From contig NZ_WTEX01000003.1 in assembly GCF_009795845.1 (NCBI RefSeq), forward strand, positions 95,909 to 159,908: a stretch of DNA of 64,000 nt, in the 5' to 3' direction. The translations under genes were made by a program, and so were the position numbers. Below the pieces are notes generated by a model, which was given only the letters and a program-made list of their open reading frames with translations, was not told where the DNA came from and made no database searches. Positions 21,551-29,589 of this stretch are shown here, piece after piece (positions within the stretch are counted from its first letter, which is position 1; each line of letters begins with the position of its first letter). Source of the stretch: Gilliamella sp. Lep-s35 (lineage in GTDB: Bacteria; Pseudomonadota; Gammaproteobacteria; Enterobacterales; Orbaceae).

Positions 21551-21600
21551 TCTAAAATTGGATTAAACAATAACAATAACAATAACAAGAAGTAGAAAGT

Positions 21601-21980
21601 GAAATTAACCGATAAGCCGGGTTCTGTCGTGGACAATCATTCCTCTAGGCTAATACTCACGCATTAGCTCAAGCAGTCTACCCGGATTCAACGCGGGCCA
21701 CGCCAATGAATCCCTATTTGACCTTGCTCCGAGTGGAGTTTACCGTGCCACAACTGTTACCAGTTGCGCGGTGTGCTCTTACCACACCCTTTCACCCTTA
21801 CCTGATCTTATAAAATAAGCCATCGGCGGTTTGCTTTCTGTTGCACTAGTCGTGAATTTTAGCTCTCGCCAAAACTCCCCAGGCGTTACCTGGCACTCTG
21901 CCCTATGGAGCCCGGACTTTCCTCCCCTTTGTTTCTTTATTTATAAAAACAACAAAGCAGCGATTGTCTGGTTAATTTCG
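21601..21980 (-). ncRNA. rnpB: RNase P RNA (class A)
   Basis: This is the catalytic RNA of RNase P, which matures tRNA 5' ends. On the minus strand it contains the universal segments GGGGAGGAAAGTCCGGGCTC, CAGGTAACGCCTGG, AAACCGCCGATGGC, GGGTGAAAGGGT and CGACAGAACCCGGCTTAT. The 5' GAAATTAACC pairs perfectly with the 3' GGTTAATTTC to close P1, which fixes the ends within a base or two at about 380 nt. The P3 helix is AT-rich and differs from E. coli. A good promoter lies just upstream. Confidence 0.97.
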
Positions 21981-21986
21981 ATGATG

Positions 21987-22014
21987 AGTATAACCTAATG
22001 TGCAATTTTGTCCA
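21987..22014 (-). promoter_or_regulatory. Sigma-70-type promoter of rnpB
   Basis: On the minus strand, TGGACA and TATACT are separated by 16 bases. The -10 ends seven bases before the inferred 5' end of the RNA. Confidence 0.6.
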
Positions 22015-22142
22015 GAACTGTCTTATCTATAGAAGATAGGTGAGTGAAGTTTAAACCTTTGTAAGGTAATGTAACTGAATAGAATTGAAACATCAAATTT
22101 ATAGCACATCTTATTAGTGATGAGCTATAAAAACAGAATTTA

Positions 22143-22445
22143 TTACCATTTTTTTTGTCTTTGGTTTTCATCATAATTGAACCAAGTTCCTACTCTTTTA
22201 GGCATAATAATATCAGGCTTTCCTTCAATGATGTCGTATTGAGTTTCACTACTATTAAGAATTGTTTAGTTTGTTGGTTCACCGAATATAGATAAAATTG
22301 GGGATTCAGTTGTCGAACTTTTGACGATATTACTTACTTTTTCTTTACTTAAAGGCATTCCATATTCTACAAAGTTTTTTTGTGAACAACTTGATAATAT
22401 TATGATTGAAAATAATGAGATAAAGTATTTTATTATATTTTTCAT
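22143..22445 (-). pseudogene. Small lipoprotein gene interrupted by an in-frame stop
   Basis: On the minus strand a frame of 101 codons begins MKNIIKYFISLFSIIILSSC, a clear signal peptide with lipobox LSSC (Cys 20). It reads ILSIFGEPTN, hits TAA at codon 60 (22266-22268), and continues in the same frame through TQYDIIEGKPDIIMPKRVG and GTWFNYDENQ to a final stop. The coding-like sequence beyond the stop suggests a recent nonsense change (for example CAA to TAA) in a gene of about 100 codons. I do not recognise the family; the FGEPT segment is loosely like SmpA/BamE-type lipoproteins. A 59-residue product could still be made. Confidence 0.6.
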
Positions 22446-22578
22446 TACACTTTTATTTAAGTGTTTGATTTTTAATTTATAATTTACAGCTTCAGCATAT
22501 ATTGGTCAACGTTTAAAATGAGCAAAAATTTTATATTTTTAGAAAAATTAATTAATATTCAATTAGATCATAACTAAG

Positions 22579-22621
22579 ATAGAAACATGGAAACACAATT
22601 TATGTTTCTATATGTTTCCAT
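22579..22621. promoter_or_regulatory. Interleaved inverted repeats, possible operator array
   Basis: Two perfect inverted repeats are interleaved in the order A-B-A'-B'. ATAGAAACAT (22579-22588) pairs with ATGTTTCTAT (22602-22611), and ATGGAAACA (22587-22595) pairs with TGTTTCCAT (22613-22621). This gives four GAAACA half-sites in 43 bases. It lies between the sfsB-like gene and the broken lipoprotein gene. Binding by a neighbouring Mu-type regulator is a guess. Confidence 0.45.
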
Positions 22622-22674
22622 ATTTTCTTTAATGTTGTTAGGATTCATTTTTTATCTACAGGCTATTTTAAAAT

Positions 22675-22938
22675 TTATTCTTTGCTCTGCCGTAGAACAC
22701 GCTTTATTGGTTGCTTTGTTTTCGAATCGATATAACGACTAGGCCAAATTTGGTGAGGTTCTAAATTTAGTGCTTTGGCTATAATAATCTCTCCTTTCGT
22801 CCAGGGGCGAACTAATGCATTACTAAGTGTTGATGAACTTAAACCCGATTGGCGAGATAGATTGGCAAGTGTTGTACCCTTCTTTTTCAGGGCAGCTATA
22901 ATGTCTGCAGGATGCCAATCATTAAACTTTATTTTCAT
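22675..22938 (-). CDS. sfsB: SfsB/Nlp (Ner-like) DNA-binding regulator
   Basis: This is an 87-residue helix-turn-helix protein of the Mu Ner / Nlp family. The sequence DWHPADIIAALKKKGTT, LSRQSGLSSSTLSNALVRPW and KGEIIIAKALNLEPHQIWP matches the chromosomal E. coli SfsB (92 residues) and phage Mu Ner, with the HTH at about residues 22-45. SfsB has been linked to maltose gene expression; Mu Ner represses early phage promoters. AGGAGG-like sequence precedes the ATG. It is divergent from a Mu c-like gene 180 bases away, the arrangement of a Mu control region. Confidence 0.85.
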   Translation of the reverse strand: MKIKFNDWHPADIIAALKKKGTTLANLSRQSGLSSSTLSNALVRPWTKGEIIIAKALNLEPHQIWPSRYIDSKTKQPIKRVLRQSKE

Positions 22939-23118
22939 TTTTTATTTCCTCCTAGTTTATAACCTTATATATCTATGTTATGCTCTAAAGTTACTAAAAC
23001 AAGTAAGTTTTGAGTTGAACTTAAATTATCAATAATAAAATGTTTCTTATTTATTGTATCAAAATTTCTTTAATTTCTATAATTTTTTCTTAATTGTGTT
23101 AAAATGGGATAGTAAAAA

Positions 23119-23475
23119 ATGAAAGAGTGGTTCTCATCAAAAGAGCTATCAAGTGTTGCAGGGATGCCGTCAACGATACAAGGTGTTAATCGTAAAGCAA
23201 GAACTGAAAATTGGACAGCTCGAAAAAGAACAGGTGTTCGAGGTAAAGCCTTAGAATATCATATTGGTAGCTTACCACTTAACGTCAAAAAAGCACTATA
23301 TAGTGAAGAAGAAAGTGCTAACTATATTATTTCGCCGATCGAACCTTTACAACTTTGGATCACCGCATTTAAACAGCTATCTGCTGACGAACAATCTATC
23401 GTCTCTTCATGGTTGATGCGAAATGGTATTAAAGATTTTATTACTTTTATTAACAAACAGAAAAAAGATGATTAG
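23119..23475 (+). CDS. Mu-type HTH DNA-binding protein (Mu c repressor-like)
   Basis: The N-terminal 65 residues are the Mu-type winged HTH shared by the Mu c repressor and MuA: EWFSSKELSSVAGMPSTIQG, then NRKARTENWTARKRTGVRG and ALEYHIGSLP. The remaining 50 residues are helical (LQLWITAFKQLSADEQSIV) and resemble the short oligomerisation tail of a repressor, not a transposase. At 118 residues it is complete as a small regulator. It faces away from the sfsB-like gene and precedes proQ by 63 bases. It may be a domesticated phage regulator; the targets are unknown. Confidence 0.72.
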   Translation: MKEWFSSKELSSVAGMPSTIQGVNRKARTENWTARKRTGVRGKALEYHIGSLPLNVKKALYSEEESANYIISPIEPLQLWITAFKQLSADEQSIVSSWLMRNGIKDFITFINKQKKDD

Positions 23476-23538
23476 TGTTATTGTACAAGCTGCGATATAC
23501 TTTAACGCCCCTGATATTTAGTTACTATGGAATAAACA

Positions 23539-24087
23539 ATGGAAAGTCAGTTTCAATTAACAAATAGTAAAGAGATTATTGCTTATTTAGCTCAACAATT
23601 CCCGAATTGCTTTACCCTTGAAGGTGAAGCTAAACCATTAAAAATTGGAATTTTTCAAGATATTCTTTCTTGCTTAGATAATGGTGAAATACTTAGTAAA
23701 ACCAAACTTCGTGCTGCGCTACGCGCATACACAATGAGTTGGCGCTATTTATATAGTATAAAAGAAGGCATTAATCGTGTTGATTTAGATGGTAATCCTC
23801 ATGAAGTCATCAACCAAGAGCAGATGGAGTATGCCCAACAACAATTAAAAGAGAGCAAAGAAAAGGCCAAAATGCGTTTTAAAGAACGTGCAAAAGGAAA
23901 ACGTAAAACTACTCATTCTCCTTTTAAAAAATCTAACACTTTAAAAGTTGGTGATTTTGTTAAAGTTATTGTAGGTAATAAACCTATAAAAGTACAAATT
24001 ATTAATATTGAAAAAGAACATATTAAGGTAAAGGTTGGTGTCGGTATGGAATTAACGGTTAAACCTGAGCATATTATCAATAAGTAG
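23539..24087 (+). CDS. proQ: RNA chaperone ProQ
   Basis: ProQ is a global small-RNA binding protein. The N-terminal FinO-like domain (residues 1-120) contains EIIAYLAQQFPNCFTLEGEA, PLKIGIFQDI, TKLRAALRAYTMSWRYLYS and RVDLDGNP. A short Lys/Arg-rich linker leads to the C-terminal Tudor-like domain (LKVGDFVKVIVGNK to LTVKPEHIIN). At 182 residues it is shorter than E. coli ProQ (232), mostly in the linker. The prc gene starts nine bases after the stop, as in enterics, so proQ-prc is an operon. Confidence 0.95.
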   Translation: MESQFQLTNSKEIIAYLAQQFPNCFTLEGEAKPLKIGIFQDILSCLDNGEILSKTKLRAALRAYTMSWRYLYSIKEGINRVDLDGNPHEVINQEQMEYAQQQLKESKEKAKMRFKERAKGKRKTTHSPFKKSNTLKVGDFVKVIVGNKPIKVQIINIEKEHIKVKVGVGMELTVKPEHIINK

Positions 24088-24096
24088 AGAGTTTGA

Positions 24097-26181
24097 ATGA
24101 ATAAATTACTGAAAGGTATTACACTTAGCTTTATTTTGAGTATTATTAGTCAAAACGTTCAGGCAAAATCGCATGATCATGGTAAAGAACAAATCCCCGT
24201 TTTGAAGCAAGATGAAATTCACCAAGTTGTTGCTAAACGTGTAACTAATTTTTTTACTCAATCACATTATCGTAATTTTGCTTTAGATGGTGCTTTTTCC
24301 GCTCAAATTTTTGATCGTTATTTCAAATTATTAGATGGGAATAAATCGATATTTATTCAAAGTGATATTAATAGCTTTCGAGACAGACAAGAGTCATTAG
24401 GTCAGGAATTAGTTAATGGTAATTTAAACACGGCTTATGACATTTATAATCGTTTTTTATTAAAACGTTATAATCGTTATCAATATGCTCTTGAAGTTTT
24501 ACAACGACCGATGGATTTTTCTGATAATGATGAAGTTGATTTCAATCGTGAAGAAATTGCATGGCCGACTTCTGAAACAGAACTCAATGCCTATTGGGAT
24601 AAACGGGTTAAATATGACGAGCTAAGTTTATCCTTATCAGGAAAAAATGAAAAACAGATCCGTGAAGTATTAACTAAACGTTACAATCGTGTTCTAAAAA
24701 CGATAATGCAGTCAAACAATGAAGATGCTTTCCAAGTATTTATGAACGCATTTGCAAGAGAAATCGATCCCCATACTAGCTATTTAGCACCACGTAAAAA
24801 AAGAGATTTTGATTCTGAAATGAGTTTATCATTTGAAGGGATTGGTGCAACATTAAGCCAACAAGATGATTATACTACAATTATGTCTTTTGTAACGGGT
24901 GGACCAGCGGAAAAAAGTAAGCTACTTAGCATCGGGGATAAAATTATTGGTGTAGGTCAAAAAGATTCTGCAATTGAAGATGTTATTGGTTGGCGTTTAG
25001 ATGATATTGTCGATAAAATACGCGGTCCCAAAGGCACTGTTGTGAAATTAGAAATTTTACCTGCGGGCAATAATAGTAAGACGAAAGTAATTGAACTTAC
25101 TCGTGATAAAATTCGTTTTGAAGATCGTGAAGCGAAATTAAAGATCGTTGATAATCAGCGTGGTAGAGTAGGCGTTATTGAAATACCTAGTTTCTATATG
25201 GGACTAACCGGAAAAGTTGAAAGTCTTTTATTAACAGCAAACAAAGAAAATTTGCAAGGTTTGATTATTGATTTACGCGATAATGGTGGAGGCTCATTAG
25301 CTGAAGTTATTACTTTAACCGGTTTGTTTATTGATAATGGACCTGTTGTTCAGGTTCGTGATAATTTACAAAAGGTTATTACTTATAATGACCGAAATAA
25401 AGGTATTGAATATACTGGACCACTTGTTGTAATGATTAATCGCTACAGTGCTTCAGCATCAGAAATATTTTCTGCTGCTATGCAAGATTATGGCCGCGCA
25501 TTAATAGTTGGTGAAACAACTTATGGTAAGGGAACCGTCCAAACTTCTCGTAATATTTCTTATCCAGTTGATGCAAGATTACACCCAAATTGGCCTGAGC
25601 TAGGCGGCGCCCAGTACACAATACAAAAGTTCTATCGTATTAATGGCGGTAGTACACAATTAAAAGGTGTTGAACCAGACATTGAAATGAATAAAGTGAA
25701 ATATGTTGATGAGACGGGGGAACGATTCTTAGATAATGCGTTGCCTTGGGATAAAATTCCTTCGGCTGATTATTTAACTCTTGCCAACATTAAGCCATTG
25801 CTACCTGACTTAGAATCACAACATTTGGCTAGAATTTCGAAGAATTCTGAGTTTATCTATATTGATGAAGATATTAAACGATTTAATGATAAAAAAGAAC
25901 GTCAATATATTGTTTCACTTAATAAGAAAAAGCGAGAATTAGAACAAAAAGCTAATGACAAACGTGATTTAACAAGAATGAATGAACGCTTAAAGAAAGC
26001 CGGTTTACCATCAATTACTAAATTAGATGATTTACCTAAAGATTACAAACAACCTGATGCTTACTTAGATGAGTCAATTGAGATACTCCTAGATTTTGCA
26101 CCTAATTATCCGAAAATTGAAAGCAATAAATCTATTAGTGAAATTATTTCGTTCGACTCACCAATCGAAAAAGCTAACTAA
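24097..26181 (+). CDS. prc: Tail-specific periplasmic protease Prc (Tsp)
   Basis: Prc is an S41 serine protease that degrades misfolded or tagged periplasmic proteins and, with NlpI, controls the peptidoglycan hydrolase MepS. A signal peptide ends near residue 23 (NVQA-KS). The PDZ domain begins near residue 240 (GIGATLSQQDDYTTIMSFV, GGPAEKSKLLSIGDKIIGV). The catalytic core has LIIDLRDNGGGSLAE and RYSASASEIFSAAMQDYGRA with the active Ser, and the catalytic Lys in GETTYGKGTVQ. It has 694 residues (E. coli 682). The partner gene nlpI is also in this window. Confidence 0.97.
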   Translation: MNKLLKGITLSFILSIISQNVQAKSHDHGKEQIPVLKQDEIHQVVAKRVTNFFTQSHYRNFALDGAFSAQIFDRYFKLLDGNKSIFIQSDINSFRDRQESLGQELVNGNLNTAYDIYNRFLLKRYNRYQYALEVLQRPMDFSDNDEVDFNREEIAWPTSETELNAYWDKRVKYDELSLSLSGKNEKQIREVLTKRYNRVLKTIMQSNNEDAFQVFMNAFAREIDPHTSYLAPRKKRDFDSEMSLSFEGIGATLSQQDDYTTIMSFVTGGPAEKSKLLSIGDKIIGVGQKDSAIEDVIGWRLDDIVDKIRGPKGTVVKLEILPAGNNSKTKVIELTRDKIRFEDREAKLKIVDNQRGRVGVIEIPSFYMGLTGKVESLLLTANKENLQGLIIDLRDNGGGSLAEVITLTGLFIDNGPVVQVRDNLQKVITYNDRNKGIEYTGPLVVMINRYSASASEIFSAAMQDYGRALIVGETTYGKGTVQTSRNISYPVDARLHPNWPELGGAQYTIQKFYRINGGSTQLKGVEPDIEMNKVKYVDETGERFLDNALPWDKIPSADYLTLANIKPLLPDLESQHLARISKNSEFIYIDEDIKRFNDKKERQYIVSLNKKKRELEQKANDKRDLTRMNERLKKAGLPSITKLDDLPKDYKQPDAYLDESIEILLDFAPNYPKIESNKSISEIISFDSPIEKAN

Positions 26182-26206
26182 TAACAAAATAATTGGAGAT
26201 AATAAT

Positions 26207-26296
26207 ATGTGTTCAGATTTAAAATATGCATTGATCACAACCGTTGGTATACTAGCTATTATAGCTATATTTGGTATTATTGTTTGTATGAATTAA
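26207..26296 (+). CDS. ynhF: YnhF-like 29-residue membrane peptide
   Basis: This tiny gene starts MCSDLKYALITTVG and encodes 29 residues with one hydrophobic helix (residues 8-27). It has the same length and pattern as E. coli YnhF as I recall it (MSTDLKFSLVTT...), including the DLK motif followed by two Thr. GGAG lies eight bases upstream of the ATG. It follows prc by 25 bases, probably in the same transcript. The function of YnhF is unknown. Confidence 0.75.
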   Translation: MCSDLKYALITTVGILAIIAIFGIIVCMN

Positions 26297-26335
26297 AAAA
26301 GCTTGATTAATTATCTTGTGATTATTATAGTATGC

Positions 26336-26357
26336 AACCTGCTTAACAAAGCAGGTT
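26336..26357 (+). terminator. Probable terminator after ynhF
   Basis: Perfect 9-bp arms AACCTGCTT / AAGCAGGTT with loop AACA lie 39 bases after the ynhF stop and 10 bases before the tRNA gene. The following sequence is AT-rich without a T run. Confidence 0.6.
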
Positions 26358-26367
26358 CTAATAATTA

Positions 26368-26455
26368 GGTGAGGTGTCCGAGTGGTTGAAGGAGCACGCC
26401 TGGAAAGTGTGTATACGGCAACGTATCAAGGGTTCGAATCCCTTCCTCACCGCCA
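26368..26455 (+). tRNA. tRNA-Ser (GGA anticodon)
   Basis: This 88-nt tRNA has acceptor stem GGTGAGG / CCTCACC, discriminator G and an encoded CCA. The anticodon loop CTGGAAA gives GGA, which reads UCC and UCU serine codons. A long variable arm (TATACGGCAACGTATC region) marks it as class II, and the T loop GGTTCGAATC is standard. Confidence 0.97.
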
Positions 26456-26600
26456 TAAATATTTAGTCATAGCAGGAAAGAGCATCTGATTCAATGTTAT
26501 TGTTAAAATGGCTATCAGAATTACTTTAACAAATCCAATTAAGATTAGCTGCTTAAAATGACAAGTAATACCTTCCTCTCCGCGATCATTTGGAGCCATT

Positions 26601-27494
26601 ATGGAAAACTTACGCACAGTTCAAGACTTTATACGTTGGACAGCATCACAACTTAGTCTATCAGATGTCTTTTTAGGTCATGGTACAGATAATCCTATTG
26701 ATGAGTCTAAACAATTAATTTTAGCAACGTTAGGATTATCGTTGTTTATTCCTGAAGAATTTTATTCCGCAAATCTAACTAATGATGAAAAAAATCAAAT
26801 TATTGACATTATTCAAAAGCGAATAAAAGATCGCGTACCAACCCCTTATTTAACTAACCAAGCTTGGTTTTGTGGACATGCTTTTTATGTGGATGAGCGT
26901 GTATTAATTCCTCGTTCTCCTATTGGTGAACTCATTGATAACCATTTTGAGCAAATAATATTAACCGAACCTAAAAATATTTTAGATCTATGTACTGGTA
27001 GTGGCTGTATAGGGATTGCTTGCGCTTATGAGTTTGCTGATGCTCAAGTTGATATAACTGATATTTCATTAGAAGCATTAGATATCGCCCAAACAAATAT
27101 TGAGATGCACGAAATGGATTTTCAAGTTACTCCTATTTTGTCAGATCTATTTGATGCTGTGCCTGAAAAACAATACGATCTGATTGTCACTAATCCGCCT
27201 TATGTTGATAGTGAAGATATGAGTGATTTGCCAGACGAGTTTTTATATGAACCTAAATTAGCATTAGAAGCGGGCTTTGATGGTTTAGATCTGGTAAAAA
27301 AAATTTTACGAGATGCGATAAATTATTTAACACCAGCAGGTGTATTAGTTTGTGAAGTCGGCAATAGTTGGGTTAGCTTACAAGAGCAATATCCCGATGT
27401 CCCTTTTAATTGGATAGAATTTGAACGTGGTGGGTTGGGTGTGTTTTCTATCACACGTGAAGAACTGATTCAATATCATTACTGTTTTAAATAA
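26601..27494 (+). CDS. prmB: 50S ribosomal protein L3 glutamine methyltransferase PrmB
   Basis: PrmB N5-methylates a glutamine of ribosomal protein L3. The AdoMet-binding motif LDLCTGSGCIGIACAYEF is near residue 130 and the catalytic NPPY is in LIVTNPPYVDSEDMSDLP near residue 195. The N-terminal helical domain (IRWTASQLSLSDVFLGHGTD) distinguishes PrmB from PrmC. It has 297 residues (E. coli 310), with GGAG before the ATG. The gene is followed by aroC as in E. coli. Confidence 0.95.
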   Translation: MENLRTVQDFIRWTASQLSLSDVFLGHGTDNPIDESKQLILATLGLSLFIPEEFYSANLTNDEKNQIIDIIQKRIKDRVPTPYLTNQAWFCGHAFYVDERVLIPRSPIGELIDNHFEQIILTEPKNILDLCTGSGCIGIACAYEFADAQVDITDISLEALDIAQTNIEMHEMDFQVTPILSDLFDAVPEKQYDLIVTNPPYVDSEDMSDLPDEFLYEPKLALEAGFDGLDLVKKILRDAINYLTPAGVLVCEVGNSWVSLQEQYPDVPFNWIEFERGGLGVFSITREELIQYHYCFK

Positions 27495-27524
27495 GCTGTT
27501 ATTAATCATTGGAATAAATTTATT

Positions 27525-28598
27525 ATGGCTGGAAACTCAATCGGAAAATTATTCAAAGTAACCACATTTGGTGAATCGCACGGTATAGCATTAGGGTGTG
27601 TTGTCGATGGTGTTCCTCCTGGACTTGCGTTAACCGAATCAGACATGCAAAATGATCTTGATCGTCGTAGACCTGGCTCATCTCGTTATACAACTCAACG
27701 CCGAGAAGCAGATCAAGTCAAAATTTTGTCAGGCGTATTTGAAGGTGTTACAACTGGGACGAGTATTGGCTTACTTATTGAAAATACCGATCAACGTTCT
27801 CAAGATTATAGTAAAATTAAAGATATCTTCAGACCAAGCCATGCAGATTACACTTATCAAAATAAATATGGCATACGCGATTATCGCGGTGGCGGTCGCT
27901 CCTCTGCTCGTGAAACGGCTATGAGAGTTGCTGCCGGCGCTATTGCAAAAAAATATCTACAAGAAAAGTTTGGCATTACTATTCGTGGTTATTTGGCTCA
28001 GATGGGTGATGTAAAATGTGAATTGAAAGACTGGCAACAAGTTGAACACAATCCATTTTTTTGCGCAGATGAGAGTAAATTAGATGCACTTGAACAGCTG
28101 CTTCGGTCATTAAAAAAAGAGGGTGACTCAATAGGTGCGAAAGTTTGCATTGTTGCTGAAAATATTCCAGTAGGACTTGGCGAACCTGTATTTGATAAAC
28201 TAGATGCTGATCTTGCGCATGCACTAATGAGTATTAATGCCGTGAAAGGTGTAGAAATTGGCGATGGTTTTGCTGTTGTGAATAAACGTGGTAGCGAAAA
28301 TCGTGATGAAATAACACCTAAAGGCTTTTTATCTAATCATGCCGGTGGGATTTTAGGTGGTATTAGTTCAGGACAAACCATATCAGCTAGTATAGCTCTT
28401 AAACCCACGCCTAGTATAGAAATTCCAGGTCAATCAGTTAATATTTCTGGTGAAAGTGTTGACGTATCTACACATGGTCGACATGATCCATGTGTTGGCA
28501 TTCGAGCTGTACCAATTGCAGAAGCAATGGTTGCTATCGTGCTGATGGATCACTACCTTCGTTATCGAGCTCAATGTGGTGATGTAAATAAATTATGA
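27525..28598 (+). CDS. aroC: Chorismate synthase
   Basis: AroC converts EPSP to chorismate using reduced FMN, the last step of the shikimate pathway. The family signatures are visible: [20 protein letters not shown] at the N-terminus, [20 protein letters not shown] near residue 125 and [20 protein letters not shown] near the C-terminus. It has 357 residues (E. coli 361). Its stop overlaps the yfcA start (ATGA). The mepA gene usually found between aroC and yfcA in E. coli is missing. pheA and aroK of the same pathway are elsewhere in the window. Confidence 0.97.
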   Translation: MAGNSIGKLFKVTTFGESHGIALGCVVDGVPPGLALTESDMQNDLDRRRPGSSRYTTQRREADQVKILSGVFEGVTTGTSIGLLIENTDQRSQDYSKIKDIFRPSHADYTYQNKYGIRDYRGGGRSSARETAMRVAAGAIAKKYLQEKFGITIRGYLAQMGDVKCELKDWQQVEHNPFFCADESKLDALEQLLRSLKKEGDSIGAKVCIVAENIPVGLGEPVFDKLDADLAHALMSINAVKGVEIGDGFAVVNKRGSENRDEITPKGFLSNHAGGILGGISSGQTISASIALKPTPSIEIPGQSVNISGESVDVSTHGRHDPCVGIRAVPIAEAMVAIVLMDHYLRYRAQCGDVNKL

Positions 28599-29356
28599 GT
28601 TATGATCTGCTTATTTTACTTTTTCTGATTGCTGCTTTGGCTGGTTTTATTGATTCTATTGCTGGCGGAGGTGGTTTATTAACTGTCCCTGCATTACTTG
28701 CTGTTGGACTGCCACCAGCTAGTGCATTGGCAACCAATAAATTGCAAAGTTGCGGTGGTTCGTTTTCTGCTAGCCTATATTTTATCCGGCAGCATATGGT
28801 GGATTTAAAACAACAAAAATGGGCAATCGTTTTTGCTTTTGTTGGTTCAGCAATTGGTACATTATCTGTGATGCGTATCCAAGCTGATTTTTTAAAATTA
28901 TTATTACCTATTTTAACTATTAGTGTCGGACTCTATTTTTTACTTTCTCCAACTATTGGAGAAAACGACCGTAACAGTCGCCTTTCACTTATTCAATTCG
29001 CATTAATTCCTGCCTTTGGTATAGGTTTTTATGATGGCTTTTTTGGCCCTGGTGCAGGTTCATTTTATGCGTTAGCTTATATCACGTTAGCCGGTTTTAA
29101 TTTAACAAAAGCGACTGCACATACCAAAGTACTAAACTTCACCTCAAATTTGGCCGGCTTGCTGTTTTTTATTATAGGGGGAGAAGTAATCTGGTCAATT
29201 GGGTTGGTTATGCTAGTTGGTCAATTTATAGGAGCAAGGCTTGGTGCTAAAATGGTCATTGCCAAAGGTCGTAAATTAATTCGACCAATGTTAATTACAG
29301 TTTCGACTCTTATGAGTATAAAATTAATTTACGAAAACTTTTTTAATTGCTTATAA
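28595..29356 (+). CDS. yfcA: TauE/SafE family membrane transporter YfcA
   Basis: This 253-residue protein has about eight hydrophobic segments and belongs to the TauE/SafE (sulfite exporter/anion permease) family. The duplicated family motif appears as [20 protein letters not shown] (residues 17-36) and [19 protein letters not shown] in the middle. E. coli YfcA has no established substrate. Its ATG overlaps the aroC stop by four bases, so translation is coupled. Confidence 0.9.
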   Translation: MSYDLLILLFLIAALAGFIDSIAGGGGLLTVPALLAVGLPPASALATNKLQSCGGSFSASLYFIRQHMVDLKQQKWAIVFAFVGSAIGTLSVMRIQADFLKLLLPILTISVGLYFLLSPTIGENDRNSRLSLIQFALIPAFGIGFYDGFFGPGAGSFYALAYITLAGFNLTKATAHTKVLNFTSNLAGLLFFIIGGEVIWSIGLVMLVGQFIGARLGAKMVIAKGRKLIRPMLITVSTLMSIKLIYENFFNCL

Positions 29357-29462
29357 GTTAAATAATTCACATTTTTCTCTACCTAAAATATCTAAAGTAA
29401 TTTTATTATCAATTCTACTGCTTCTCATTTTTACTTTTCATAATTCATTTATATTAAAATTT

Positions 29463-29503
29463 TTGTCAAAAACTTTCAGGTAACTATATGTTTGAGTATA
29501 AAA
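29463..29503 (+). repeat. 41-bp intergenic repeat, copy 3
   Basis: This third copy of the TTGT...TTTCAGG...TATAAAA element lies between yfcA and the LysR gene. It is 36/41 identical to copy 2. In copies 2 and 3 TTGTnA and TATAnn are 16 bases apart, so the element could include a promoter, but that does not explain copy 1. Confidence 0.7.
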
Positions 29504-29589
29504 TAGCAACAAGTATTTACTTCACTTAAATATTATTTAGTATATATTTGTGTTATGTATGATAGTTTGTGTTAACACGTCCCAATATT

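Noticed and set aside
21566..21591. A short AACAAT tandem run near rnpB, considered as a CRISPR or satellite
   Set aside because: It is only a few hexamer units with no spacers; it is a simple microsatellite between dedA and rnpB.
21403..21636. A 77-codon minus-strand frame at the end of the DedA gene
   Set aside because: It covers the 3' end of rnpB and the antisense of the DedA gene, with a low-complexity sequence; it is a shadow frame.
22675..23475. A Mu-like prophage
   Set aside because: Only two small regulators are present; no transposase, integrase or structural gene lies in the neighbourhood.
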